Below, piece after piece: positions 46,834 through 55,195 of a stretch of 64,000 bases of DNA. The stretch's first letter is position 1. Each line of letters begins with the position of its first letter. Position numbers and translations under genes: made by a program. The notes beneath the pieces were generated by a model. The model made no database searches. It was not told the origin of the DNA and saw nothing but the letters and a program-made list of their open reading frames with translations. Source of the stretch: Gemmatales bacterium (lineage in GTDB: Bacteria; Planctomycetota; Planctomycetia; Gemmatales; HRBIN36); assembly GCA_025060195.1 (NCBI GenBank), contig JANXCQ010000004.1, positions 124,001 through 188,000 on the forward strand, given 5' to 3'.

Positions 46834-47109
46834 TTAGGTCGCGGAGCGGACGGGCGCTTCGTATTCACAGCGTAGGCGGATAGTGCGTCCGCAACTGCAT
46901 TGCACTTCGATGTAGCGAATTTCCCCGCTCTCCTGGACCGTACGCACTTGGACTTCGCACGCTTGGTGCTGACCGTTCGAAGGCGATCCCTCGCCCGAGC
47001 GCAAGGTCGCTTGACCAACGCGCACGCGGTCTTGAATGCGCACACAGGTTCCCGGCAAGATGGCCTCTGAATGGGCAGTGCGATGGTGTTTGGGCGAAGG
47101 AGCGCTCAT
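46834..47109 (-). CDS. small Cys-containing protein, unknown function
   Basis: This 91-residue protein has a core IRYIEVQCSCGRTIRLRCEY in which CxC and one further cysteine could bind metal. Its start overlaps the stop of the preceding gene by ATGA, a sign of translational coupling. It belongs to the fliA unit. I do not recognise the family. Confidence 0.6.
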   Translation of the reverse strand: MSAPSPKHHRTAHSEAILPGTCVRIQDRVRVGQATLRSGEGSPSNGQHQACEVQVRTVQESGEIRYIEVQCSCGRTIRLRCEYEAPVRSAT

Positions 47110-47312
47110 GCTTCGTAGTCCACTACATGACCGGGACGCTGGGAGTCCGCAGCAGACGGGTTCACTGACTCGTTCGTAGTGTCCGCGTTTGTCTCAGCCT
47201 TCGAGATTGACGCGCGAGCCAGCTGTCGGCGTCGCGGTGCTGCCTGTTGCTCGGCATTGGTCCAACCCCGAGGATAGGGACTAACTGGGGGCAATTGAAT
47301 CGGATCTGTCAT
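47106..47312 (-). CDS. small hydrophilic protein coupled to fliA, unknown function
   Basis: It encodes 68 residues with a Pro/Gln/Ala-rich, largely disordered composition (PPVSPYPRGWTNAEQQAAPR). AAGGAGGTGTT lies before the ATG, and the ATG overlaps the fliA stop (ATGA). Position and size recall the anti-sigma factor FlgM, but I see no FlgM motif, so that would be speculation. Confidence 0.6.
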   Translation of the reverse strand: MTDPIQLPPVSPYPRGWTNAEQQAAPRRRQLARASISKAETNADTTNESVNPSAADSQRPGHVVDYEA

Positions 47313-48085
47313 AACACCTCCTTGCGGCGTAGATATTCGGCGACATTCCATTCGGCAGCCTGAAGTAGTCGGCAGACTCGGGACTCCGAGAGTTGCAGTA
47401 ACTCGGCGATTTCTTTGAGGCGAAGGTCTTCCATATGGTAGAGCATCAGGACGGTGCGTTGCTGTGATGGCAACTGGGCGACGGCTTGCGCCAAGGCCTG
47501 AATGAGCTCCTGACGTTGCAGCCGCAATTCGGGCCTGTCATGAGATGCCAGTGTCGGGGATTCGCCCAGCGCGTCTTCGAGAGCGTTATCCAGCGAGCCG
47601 AGCTGAGCCCGCGGCGGGAGAGTTTCCTGAAACGCGTCGAGTGAGGTCATGCGGCATAGCCGCCAAGCGGCGAGCGTGTCGGCAATTTCGTCTGTACTCA
47701 TCCCTGTGGCCTGGGCCAGCGCCTCGAAAGTCACTGGCGCGGGCAAAGTTTCATAAGCGGCACGAATCTTCGCGAGCTTTTTCAAGGCTTCCTGGGACAA
47801 GGGCGAATTGCGACGTAATTCATCCAAAATAGCGCCTCGTATGCGGAAATAGGCGAAGCTCTTGAACTGAACGCCCCGATTCGGGTCAAAGTTGGCCGCA
47901 GCTTCGACCAAGCCAAGTATGCCTGCCGCCTCGAGATTCTCTCGGTCGATTTCCGGAGGCAGACGAGCGGCCAGTTTTCCCAGCACATGCCGCACGAGAT
48001 ACAGGTGAGAGAGAATGAGTTCCTCACGCTGCTGGCGTTGGCAGGTCTGTTGATAAGTTTGCTGCACGCTCGACACGGTGCTCAT
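47309..48085 (-). CDS. fliA: flagellar sigma factor sigma-28
   Basis: FliA directs transcription of late flagellar genes. Its 258 residues contain sigma region 2 (LVRHVLGKLAARLPPEID, GLVEAAANFDPNRGVQFKSF, YFRIRGAILDELR), region 3 (TFEALAQATGMSTDEIAD) and region 4 (AVAQLPSQQRTVLMLYHMED with helix-turn-helix LKEIAELLQLSESRVCRLLQ). This layout is that of the FliA/WhiG group. It is coupled to two small downstream genes. Confidence 0.92.
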   Translation of the reverse strand: MSTVSSVQQTYQQTCQRQQREELILSHLYLVRHVLGKLAARLPPEIDRENLEAAGILGLVEAAANFDPNRGVQFKSFAYFRIRGAILDELRRNSPLSQEALKKLAKIRAAYETLPAPVTFEALAQATGMSTDEIADTLAAWRLCRMTSLDAFQETLPPRAQLGSLDNALEDALGESPTLASHDRPELRLQRQELIQALAQAVAQLPSQQRTVLMLYHMEDLRLKEIAELLQLSESRVCRLLQAAEWNVAEYLRRKEVL

Positions 48086-48131
48086 CTCAAAAAGGCGCTA
48101 TCCTGGCCCTTACGCATACGCCTGCGCTTGG

Positions 48132-48314
48132 CTAATTTAGACTGATCAGATGACCTGCGAGCCAGCACAGGCCAGCCATGGTGACGCCCGCGACGGTGCT
48201 GCGATACAAAATCGTGTCAGGTTCGACCCCAGCCCACATGCTGCAAGCGGCGACTATATACCACGCCGAGCAGCCCACGAGAAAGACCCAAGCCCAGAGG
48301 CCTCGCTTATTCAT
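48132..48314 (-). CDS. small two-helix membrane protein, unknown function
   Basis: Sixty residues with two hydrophobic segments (GLWAWVFLVGCSAWYIVAAC and AGVTMAGLCWLAGHLISL). It sits between flhA and fliA in the same direction, 47 bases before fliA. A TTG start four codons upstream is possible. No strong ribosome site is visible, so it is a moderate call. Confidence 0.45.
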   Translation of the reverse strand: MNKRGLWAWVFLVGCSAWYIVAACSMWAGVEPDTILYRSTVAGVTMAGLCWLAGHLISLN

Positions 48315-48412
48315 GGTTGCTAGCAATCAGGCGATCTGGCAAATGTTAGCCGCTGGCCTGCCCAAGGGCTTTTCGTTGGCGAAGGTCAGCATGAGATAGC
48401 TACCCATCATAG

Positions 48413-48474
48413 CTTCGGCAAAAACCCGAAGGAATTTGAGACATTTGCCGAAGTTAGCAGAAGTAGCGGGAAAT
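48413..48474. repeat. 10-bp inverted repeat plus shared flagellar-block element, copy B
   Basis: CTTCGGCAAA (48413-48422) and TTTGCCGAAG (48444-48453) are perfect inverted copies. They are followed by GAAGTTAGCAGAAGTAGCGG (48450 onward) and GAAAT. Nearly the same 24 bases, again beside an inverted repeat ending in GAAG, occur at 54274-54297. This copy lies just past the flhA stop and upstream of the small membrane gene and fliA. It may be a terminator, an operator, or both. Confidence 0.6.
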
Positions 48475-48476
48475 GT

Positions 48477-50582
48477 TCAAGAGTTCGCGGTTCGCCCCGA
48501 GTCTGTGGTTGGAGTCATCATGTCCTCTAGACGGAGCATGGCGACTGGGTGCAGAGTGAGATTCGTGGGGATCTCGGCGTAGGTAATCACGCCCAGGTCG
48601 GGTAAAGAGCGGAGCAAGGCTTGACGTAAGGGCCTGCGGATGCTTTGGTCGCATAGCAGGGCCACTTCCTGGCCTTGGGCAACTGCCCGCCGCCACAGTT
48701 CCGATAAGCGCAGGACTAATCGTTCGAGCCGACCAGGCTCCAGCACTAGATGTCCCTGATGGAGACTGCGCTGTAATTCCAAGTGCAAGCGTGGCTCCAG
48801 GATGATGGCCTGCAAGCGATTTTGTCCATCGCGGAAGCGGTCGCAAATGTCGCGGCCTAACTCAGGTCGAATCCGTTCCACTAATTCGACAGCTTCCTTC
48901 GTGGCCGCCGCGTGATGGGATAAAGCCTCCAAAATCCGAATGAGATTGGAAATCGGCACACGTTCTTCCAAAAGCAAGCATAGCACACGATGTAGCGTGC
49001 TGAGGCTAAGCTGATTAGGAATCAATTCATCTACCAGAGATGGGGCTAACGCCCGCGCTTTGTCCACGAGGAGTTTGACATCCTCCCGGCTAAGCAGTTC
49101 ATGGGCATGTCGGCGGACAATTTCCCCCAAATGCGTAATCAACACGCTCGGCGGGTCAACGACCATATAACCTGCTAAAAGGGCGGCCTGTCTTTGATTT
49201 TCGCTAATCCACCGCGCCGGCAGGCCAAACGCTGGTTCGGTGGTTGCCTCCCCTTCGATGGGCGGACGATTCCCCGTGGCGTCAATGGCTAACAGCCGGT
49301 CGGGCCGCAGTTGCCCCCGAGCGACTTCCCGACCGCCGATTAGGATGCGGTAGGCTTCGGGTTCGAGTTGCTGCAAGTTGTCGCGGATGCGTATCGGGGG
49401 AACCCACAGCCCATGGCGGCGGGCCAATTCCCGGCGTAGCGCGGCAATGCGGTCTAACAGATGAGCGCCCCGATTGGGATCTACTAGCGGGATGAGCCGT
49501 GCTCCAATTTCCAGACACATGCGGTCCTGCTGCAAGAACTCATCCGCATGCCGTTCGATAGGTTGCCCGGCGGAGCGGGAAGGGGCCTTCTTTTCTTCAG
49601 GGGGCCTGGCTGGTGGCGGCTGTAACTGCCGAGCACTCCAGGTGAGAATCCCTGCTAGCAGCAAAAACGGCCATTTCGGTAAACCTGGCGCTAATGCTAA
49701 AACCGCGAGAATGGCCGCACCAATGTACAACGCTCGAGGACGTCCTAAGAGTTGACTGCTGATTTCCTGGCCGAGGCCTATCTGCGTGGCGCCTTTAGTT
49801 ACCAGCATGCCCGCAGCTGTGGCGATGATCAACGCGGGAATCTGCGACACCAGACCGTCGCCCACGGTCAAAATCGAATAACGCTGGATCGCTTGGCCGA
49901 TAGTCATACCCCGCGTTATGCCGAGGATTACTCCTCCAATCAGGTTGATGGCCGTGATGACCAGCCCCGCAATCGCGTCGCCCCGCACGAATTTGCTCGC
50001 CCCGTCCATAGCACCATGAAACTCCGCTTCACGCATCAACTGATGCCGTCGCCGACGGGCTTCCGCTTCGTCAATCGTGCCGTTGTTCAGTTCCGCATCA
50101 ATGGCCATTTGCTTTCCTGGTAACGCGTCTAAAGTGAAACGGGCGGCCACCTCCGAGATGCGATTGGCTCCTTTGGTGATCACGACGAACTGAATCACGA
50201 CCAAAATCAGGAACACCACCAATCCAACTACCAAGTTTCCGCCGACGACGAATTGGCCAAACGCATCTACTATACTGCCGGCTTGTCCGTGCAGGAGAAT
50301 TTGTCGCGTGGTAGCCACGTTTAGCGCCAGCCGTATCAGTGTCATGAGCAGCAGGATGGATGGAAAGACGGAGAAGTCGAGGGGCTCCTTCGCGGCCAAA
50401 ACAACAAGGAGCACGAGCAGCGTCAGGGCAAAATTGGTAGCCAGAAGCAGGTCAATCAACGGGGGCGGCAGGGGTATCAACAAAACCACTAACACGCCGA
50501 GCATGGCCAGGGCCAACGCCCACTCGCTACGTGGAGTGAAGGTGAAATTACTATCCGTAGAAGGTGAGGTCGCCATGCTCAT
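48477..50582 (-). CDS. flhA: flagellar export gate protein FlhA
   Basis: FlhA forms the inner-membrane export ring of the flagellar type III apparatus. Eight N-terminal membrane segments begin with ALAMLGVLVVLLIPLPPPLI. The conserved FHIPEP-type cytoplasmic loop is AARFTLDALPGKQMAIDAEL near residue 150. The soluble C-terminal domain (ERVPISNLIRILEALSHHAA) is complete. At 701 residues it is normal. GAGGTAACGAGC sets the start. It is the last gene of the fliO-flhA unit. Confidence 0.95.
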   Translation of the reverse strand: MSMATSPSTDSNFTFTPRSEWALALAMLGVLVVLLIPLPPPLIDLLLATNFALTLLVLLVVLAAKEPLDFSVFPSILLLMTLIRLALNVATTRQILLHGQAGSIVDAFGQFVVGGNLVVGLVVFLILVVIQFVVITKGANRISEVAARFTLDALPGKQMAIDAELNNGTIDEAEARRRRHQLMREAEFHGAMDGASKFVRGDAIAGLVITAINLIGGVILGITRGMTIGQAIQRYSILTVGDGLVSQIPALIIATAAGMLVTKGATQIGLGQEISSQLLGRPRALYIGAAILAVLALAPGLPKWPFLLLAGILTWSARQLQPPPARPPEEKKAPSRSAGQPIERHADEFLQQDRMCLEIGARLIPLVDPNRGAHLLDRIAALRRELARRHGLWVPPIRIRDNLQQLEPEAYRILIGGREVARGQLRPDRLLAIDATGNRPPIEGEATTEPAFGLPARWISENQRQAALLAGYMVVDPPSVLITHLGEIVRRHAHELLSREDVKLLVDKARALAPSLVDELIPNQLSLSTLHRVLCLLLEERVPISNLIRILEALSHHAAATKEAVELVERIRPELGRDICDRFRDGQNRLQAIILEPRLHLELQRSLHQGHLVLEPGRLERLVLRLSELWRRAVAQGQEVALLCDQSIRRPLRQALLRSLPDLGVITYAEIPTNLTLHPVAMLRLEDMMTPTTDSGRTANS

Positions 50583-50648
50583 GCTCGTTACCTCAAGCCC
50601 CTGGGCTCAAGTTCTCCTTCGAAGACATTGGCCAGCAAGCGGTCATGA

Positions 50649-51725
50649 TTACGTTTCAGCGATTCTCCAACCTCGTTGGCGGTACACGAAAGCTAGGACT
50701 TCTGCCACGGCCAAGTACAGCGTCGGCGGGATCTCTTGTCCCACAGCGACCAAACGAAATAATGCCTGCGCTAAGGGGGGACGTTCTAGGATGGGTACAA
50801 AATGGCGACGGGCAATTTCCAGGATGCGCTCGGCCACTTCGCCCGCGCCCTTGGCCACGACCACCGGCGCGCTCATGGTGTGGCGCTCATATCGCAAAGC
50901 CACGGCCACGTGCGTGGGGTTCCGCAACACGACTGTGGCACGAGGAACGTCTTGCAACATACGGCGTTGACTGAGTTCGCGCATCAATTTGCGTAACCGG
51001 GCGCGAATTTGGGGGTCGCCTTCGTCTTGACGCAATTCCTCTTTGAGTTCCCAGCGGGTCATCATTAGTTGGCGCTCATAACGCCAACGTTGCCAAGTGT
51101 AGTCCGCTAAACCTAACGCGAGATAACACAGCCCGGCGTATAAGACCAAACGCATGGTCAAAGACCAGATTTCCGCTGCCGCTAGGGACACAGGTATGTC
51201 ACTCCATGATGCAATCTGATCCCACCGACCGCTAAGCACATACCAACCGAGCATACCGAGTATCACGACTTTGCCGCAAGCCAGCACGGTGCGCCACAGC
51301 GCTGCCCAGGAGAACATTCGCCCTAAACCCGTAGCGGGAAGTATTCGCTCCACCTCGAAGCGGACTAATGCTGGCACGAACAAAAAACCTGTTTGCGCGA
51401 AGTGCGCCGCCAAGCCGCCCAATGCCGTCAGGGTCAAAAAGAGCGCGAGCCAACCAAAAATTTGCCAAGCTGTTTCACCGTTTAGGAGTGCCCCAGATTC
51501 CACGGTCTCGGGCCGACCTTGTCCTTGGACGATGGCCAAGTTCAATAGCCGCACCATCACCGTAGCAAAGTGCTCAGCTCCATAGACCAGAACGAGAATC
51601 GCAGCGAGAAAGAGCACGGCGGCGGTGAGTTCGTGGCTAGCAGCGACTTGTCCCTCTTCGCGCGCGCGTTGTCGGCGTCGCTCCGTGGGCGGTTCGGTGC
51701 GTGATTCGAGCCATTCATCGGCCAT
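50649..51725 (-). CDS. flhB: flagellar export switch protein FlhB
   Basis: FlhB switches export from rod/hook to filament substrates after self-cleavage. The cleavage site NPTH is present (VVLRNPTHVAVALRY, about residue 265), so autoprocessing should be intact. Four membrane segments precede it. The N-terminus SRTEPPTERRRQRAREEGQV is typical. The start overlaps the end of fliR by 11 bases. Confidence 0.95.
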   Translation of the reverse strand: MADEWLESRTEPPTERRRQRAREEGQVAASHELTAAVLFLAAILVLVYGAEHFATVMVRLLNLAIVQGQGRPETVESGALLNGETAWQIFGWLALFLTLTALGGLAAHFAQTGFLFVPALVRFEVERILPATGLGRMFSWAALWRTVLACGKVVILGMLGWYVLSGRWDQIASWSDIPVSLAAAEIWSLTMRLVLYAGLCYLALGLADYTWQRWRYERQLMMTRWELKEELRQDEGDPQIRARLRKLMRELSQRRMLQDVPRATVVLRNPTHVAVALRYERHTMSAPVVVAKGAGEVAERILEIARRHFVPILERPPLAQALFRLVAVGQEIPPTLYLAVAEVLAFVYRQRGWRIAET

Positions 51726-52479
51726 AGCCTGCCAACCAGATGCTCACTTGGTGCATTGTCTGGTTCAGACCGACCAACAATACCGGCCAAAACAAGTACA
51801 TCGCCGCTAACCCGCCCAAGACGCGGACTACAAATCCAAGCGAAAACAGGTTCAGGGATGGTGCCGCACGTGACCACAGAGCCAGTGCCACCGCTAAGAA
51901 AAATAGGCAGGCCACTACGGGTAGGGCCAACCGCACGCCGCTGTGCATAACCATCCGCAAAGCACTGAGCCAGTCGACACTCGGCAACACGTTCCAGCTG
52001 CCTACCGGCCAGTACGTCCACCCCGCATGCATGAGTGCTAGTACCAAATGATGGCCGTCTAGCCCGAAGAACAAGGCCAAGGCGCTCAGTTCAAATAACT
52101 GACCCAGGAGTGAGCCAGGCGCCTCGCTTGCCGGCGAAGTTGAGGCGGCAAATCCGAGCATCATTTCTTGCGCCACAAATTCACCCGCGATGCGTGCAGG
52201 AACCAGTACCAAACGGACGGCTAAGGCTAAACCGAAACCGACCAGCATCTCTCGACCAACTAAAAGTACCCACCACCAGGCATTTTCAGCTGCACGGCGA
52301 CATATTTGCAGCGCCAGTTCGTCGCCAGGGATCTGCCACCAAAGCCAGGCCAGCGCCACGGCCAGGCCAATTCGCGCTAGCCGAGGCACCTGACCGCTGC
52401 CGAAGATCGGTGTGAGTCCGACCACTACAGCCACGCGGGCTAACGTCAGGCTGTAACCCACCACGGCCAGTTCCATCAT
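51715..52479 (-). CDS. fliR: flagellar export gate protein FliR
   Basis: FliR is part of the FliPQR export channel. The 254 residues have six hydrophobic segments (LTLARVAVVVGLTPIFGSG first). I start at MMELAVVG, whose ATG overlaps the fliQ stop (CGATGATGG), instead of 22 codons upstream inside fliQ. The 3' end overlaps flhB, so translation is coupled throughout. Confidence 0.93.
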   Translation of the reverse strand: MMELAVVGYSLTLARVAVVVGLTPIFGSGQVPRLARIGLAVALAWLWWQIPGDELALQICRRAAENAWWWVLLVGREMLVGFGLALAVRLVLVPARIAGEFVAQEMMLGFAASTSPASEAPGSLLGQLFELSALALFFGLDGHHLVLALMHAGWTYWPVGSWNVLPSVDWLSALRMVMHSGVRLALPVVACLFFLAVALALWSRAAPSLNLFSLGFVVRVLGGLAAMYLFWPVLLVGLNQTMHQVSIWLAGYGR

Positions 52480-52745
52480 CGAACTACCTCGCTTAACTGC
52501 AGGAGCATTCGCTGGGTAAAGTGGGCTGCCAAGTGCATGGCCCACGGCATTGTCCAGATCAGCACCAACGCTACGGCCAGTAACTTAGGGATTAACGAAA
52601 GCGTCTGGTCTTGCAGGCTGGTCATGGCTTGCAGGAAACTCACCACCAGTCCCACCACTAGTGACACGACCAGCGCGGGCGCTGCTAACAGTAGTGCGGT
52701 CCAAAGGACATCACGTCCCCATTCAAGCACCTGGGCTGCATCCAT
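52476..52745 (-). CDS. fliQ: flagellar export gate protein FliQ
   Basis: This 89-residue protein with two membrane helices (DVLWTALLLAAPALVVSLVV and LLAVALVLIWTMPWAMHLAA) carries the family core VGLVVSFLQAMTSLQDQTLS. AGGAGAGCAGG lies before the ATG. It completes the FliPQR set. Confidence 0.94.
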   Translation of the reverse strand: MDAAQVLEWGRDVLWTALLLAAPALVVSLVVGLVVSFLQAMTSLQDQTLSLIPKLLAVALVLIWTMPWAMHLAAHFTQRMLLQLSEVVR

Positions 52746-52847
52746 CGGCGGCCTGCTCTCCTAGCGAGTCGTTGCACCGCTGAGACGGGAATCATTACGG
52801 AAGCCTTCGTCCTGCACGACCGATTTGAGCCTCCTAAGTGAGCTAGG

Positions 52848-53528
52848 TTAGCTGAAACTCAGGCTCAACGCCTGGCATACCAAAGTCCAGCCATCGGCCA
52901 AAACAAACAGCAACAGCTTCAAAGGAGCGGAAATCATGATCGGCGGCATCATGACCATACCCATCCCTGTGAGCACACTGGCTACTACCAGGTCCACCAT
53001 CAGAAACGGCAAGTAAATCAGGAAACCCATGACGAAAGCCGTCTTAAGTTCGCTGACCACAAATGCAGGAATCAGCACGCGGAAGGGTGTTTGCCTGGGT
53101 TCCTCGGGTTCAGTTACGCCGGCTAAGTGTAGAAAGAGGGCGATGTCCTGCCGCCTCGTCTGACGCAAGAGGAAATCTCGCAGCATGTCGCTACTTTTCT
53201 GCCAAGCGCTGAAGCCGTCCAGTTCTTGGTTAAGGTATGGTCGCAGGGCCTCGCGATCGATCGCCTCCCAAACAGGGGCCATGACGAACCAAGTCAAGAA
53301 TAAAGCCAAGCCGATGAGTACTAGGTTCGGCGGGATGTCCTGCGAAGTCACCGCTCGGCGTACAAACGCCAACACGATAAGGATCCGCGTGAAAGCCGTG
53401 GTGCACACTAAGGCCGCGGGCACTAGGGTCAGCGCCCCCAGAAAAAGAGCTACCTGCACCGGTTGCGGTAACGATTGCCAGGTGGGACTGGCCATGACTT
53501 GCTCAAAGAGTTCGTAACTAGGCTCCAT
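52848..53528 (-). CDS. fliP: flagellar export gate protein FliP
   Basis: FliP nucleates the FliPQR channel. The family motifs TRILIVLAFVRRA, IPAFVVSELKTAF and MVMMPPIMISAPLKLLLFVL are all there. I start at MEPSYELFEQ, for 226 residues, because it overlaps the fliO end by 11 bases like the other joints in this unit. This form lacks the cleaved signal peptide found in many FliP proteins. Confidence 0.93.
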   Translation of the reverse strand: MEPSYELFEQVMASPTWQSLPQPVQVALFLGALTLVPAALVCTTAFTRILIVLAFVRRAVTSQDIPPNLVLIGLALFLTWFVMAPVWEAIDREALRPYLNQELDGFSAWQKSSDMLRDFLLRQTRRQDIALFLHLAGVTEPEEPRQTPFRVLIPAFVVSELKTAFVMGFLIYLPFLMVDLVVASVLTGMGMVMMPPIMISAPLKLLLFVLADGWTLVCQALSLSFS

Positions 53529-54213
53529 TCGCTTCCCTCTCCTCGCCCACCATCGCTGCCACCACTGCCCCCCTGCGCTGTCGTGGTGTGTCCTGTGGCA
53601 TGTGGGCTGATTCTTCGAGGACGTCGCTGAAGCGCACGGGCAATGCCACGAACGTGCTGATGCCTCGAGCGTCGAGACCCACGAGCACGTGGTCTTGCCC
53701 AACTCGGACGAGAACTAACCGACATCGCCCACCCAAAGATATCTCGCCCCGAACCTGCATTCCAGCCTCACTCTGATGATTCGCTACTGCGCTGACCAGG
53801 TAACGCCGCAGAATCCAGATGAAAATCAGTCCGATCGCCAGAACGAGCGTCGTCGCCAGAGCCAAGCGCCAGAGCGGTCTATACAAGTCAACACCGCCTG
53901 TCCAAGACGGCTGGGGCTTCCCCATAAACATACCGCTCGATCCGAGCCTATCAGAATTCGCCGAGCCTCGTGCCTCAGTTTCCTCCACAGGGGGTACCGT
54001 CGTAGTGTGTGGCCTCGCTGAGGAAGCAGTGGTTAGTTTGCTCTGTGCCGTGGAAGTGGATGTTCGATTGTCTTCGGTGGAGACGTGAGCCGGTAGCCAA
54101 TAACCTCCCACGACCGCTGCCAAGCCTGCCAAAATCAGCAGCACGGTATTGCTTACCACGAAACGCCGCGACGAAGGGGCCTGTCCCTCCATCGGCCGTG
54201 TTTTTTCTGCCAT
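53518..54213 (-). CDS. fliO: FliO-like flagellar export assembly protein
   Basis: FliO helps FliP assemble. The 231-residue protein has an N-terminal membrane segment (VVSNTVLLILAGLAAVVGGYW), a Ser/Thr-rich periplasmic stretch, a second membrane segment (LALATTLVLAIGLIFIWILR) and a small cytoplasmic beta domain (EISLGGRCRLVLVRVGQDHV) typical of FliO. GGAGGTACGGGCCA selects the start. The two-helix layout is longer than classic FliO. It is the first gene of the unit. Confidence 0.85.
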   Translation of the reverse strand: MAEKTRPMEGQAPSSRRFVVSNTVLLILAGLAAVVGGYWLPAHVSTEDNRTSTSTAQSKLTTASSARPHTTTVPPVEETEARGSANSDRLGSSGMFMGKPQPSWTGGVDLYRPLWRLALATTLVLAIGLIFIWILRRYLVSAVANHQSEAGMQVRGEISLGGRCRLVLVRVGQDHVLVGLDARGISTFVALPVRFSDVLEESAHMPQDTPRQRRGAVVAAMVGEEREANGA

Positions 54214-54258
54214 TGGCCCGTACCTCCGCTGCATAGGATCGGCACAAACTGGGCGAGT

Positions 54259-54297
54259 CTTCAGAACTTTTCTGAAGGTGGCAGAAGTAGCGGAAAT
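54259..54297. repeat. 8-bp inverted repeat plus shared flagellar-block element, copy A
   Basis: CTTCAGAA and TTCTGAAG flank a 3-base loop (54259-54277). The second arm runs into GAAGGTGGCAGAAGTAGCGG and AAAT, which match the element at 48450-48474 at most positions. This copy lies 46 bases upstream of the fliO start and about 80 bases before the divergent PhyH gene, a good place for a shared operator or promoter element. Confidence 0.6.
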
Positions 54298-54379
54298 ACT
54301 AACCTGCCTGGATGGGAGTAAATTTCCTACTATATTCTCTCTCAAGGCACTCACGTAAATAATTATCGGGGAGGCTGCC

Positions 54380-55195
54380 ATGAGCGATTTTCGGTTGACG
54401 TCGGAACAATTGGCCCAATATTACGCTGACGGGTTCATCATCGTGCCTGCGCTGTTTGACGCAGAGGAAATTGATTTATTACGTCAGGTCGCTGAGGCCG
54501 ATCAGGCTCTCAAAGAGCGTGCGGTGGCACGCAAAGACGGGCACGGCGGCGCTATTCGTTTGCTGGTTGAAAATGAGTTGGGTGATGATATCTATAGTGC
54601 TTTCGTCCGCTGTCCCCGCATCGTAAACGTCATGGAACAGTTGCTCGACGGCGAAGTTTATCATTACCACCATAAGATGATCCTCAAAGAAGCGTACACG
54701 GGCGGGGCGTGGGAGTGGCATCAGGATTATGGTTACTGGTACCAATTCGGCTGCTTGTATCCGTTGCTGGCCAGTTGCATGATTGCAGTCGATCGGGCCA
54801 CACGAGAAAACGGATGCCTACAAGTGCTCCGTGGCTCTCATCACATCGGGCGGATCGACCATGTGCGCATAGGCGACCAATGGGGAGCCGATCCAGAACG
54901 GGTAGAAGTTGCCCGACAACGCCATGAATTGGTGTACTGCGAACTCGAACCTGGCTCGGCGATTTTCTTCCATTGCAACCTGTTACATTGCTCCGCCCCG
55001 AACAATAGTCCACATCGCCGCTGGGCCTTCATCTGTTGTTACAACGCGGCTCGCAACGATCCTTATAAGGAATCCCGACATCCTCGTTACTCCTACCTAG
55101 AGAAATGGCCTGACAGGCGCATCCGAGAAATAGGACGGCGACAACTGGCCCAATTGCGTCAGCAACTGGGAGAACCGGCGCTGAGCCACACCTAG
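54380..55195 (+). CDS. phytanoyl-CoA dioxygenase (PhyH) family protein
   Basis: Fe(II)/2-oxoglutarate-dependent oxygenases of this family hydroxylate diverse small molecules. The metal ligands are visible: H-x-D in WHQDYGYWY at about residue 113 and the distal His in FFHCNLLHCSAPNNSPHRR near 200, with the Arg for 2-oxoglutarate in the latter. The 271-residue length fits. GGGGAGG lies before the ATG. The substrate is unknown. The last 4 bases overlap the ybbR gene on the other strand. Confidence 0.88.
   Translation: MSDFRLTSEQLAQYYADGFIIVPALFDAEEIDLLRQVAEADQALKERAVARKDGHGGAIRLLVENELGDDIYSAFVRCPRIVNVMEQLLDGEVYHYHHKMILKEAYTGGAWEWHQDYGYWYQFGCLYPLLASCMIAVDRATRENGCLQVLRGSHHIGRIDHVRIGDQWGADPERVEVARQRHELVYCELEPGSAIFFHCNLLHCSAPNNSPHRRWAFICCYNAARNDPYKESRHPRYSYLEKWPDRRIREIGRRQLAQLRQQLGEPALSHT

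Noticed and set aside
54274-54297. Sigma-54 promoter in the shared flagellar element (TGGCAG)
   Set aside because: The -12 TTGC element is absent at the required spacing, and the other copy lacks TGGC.
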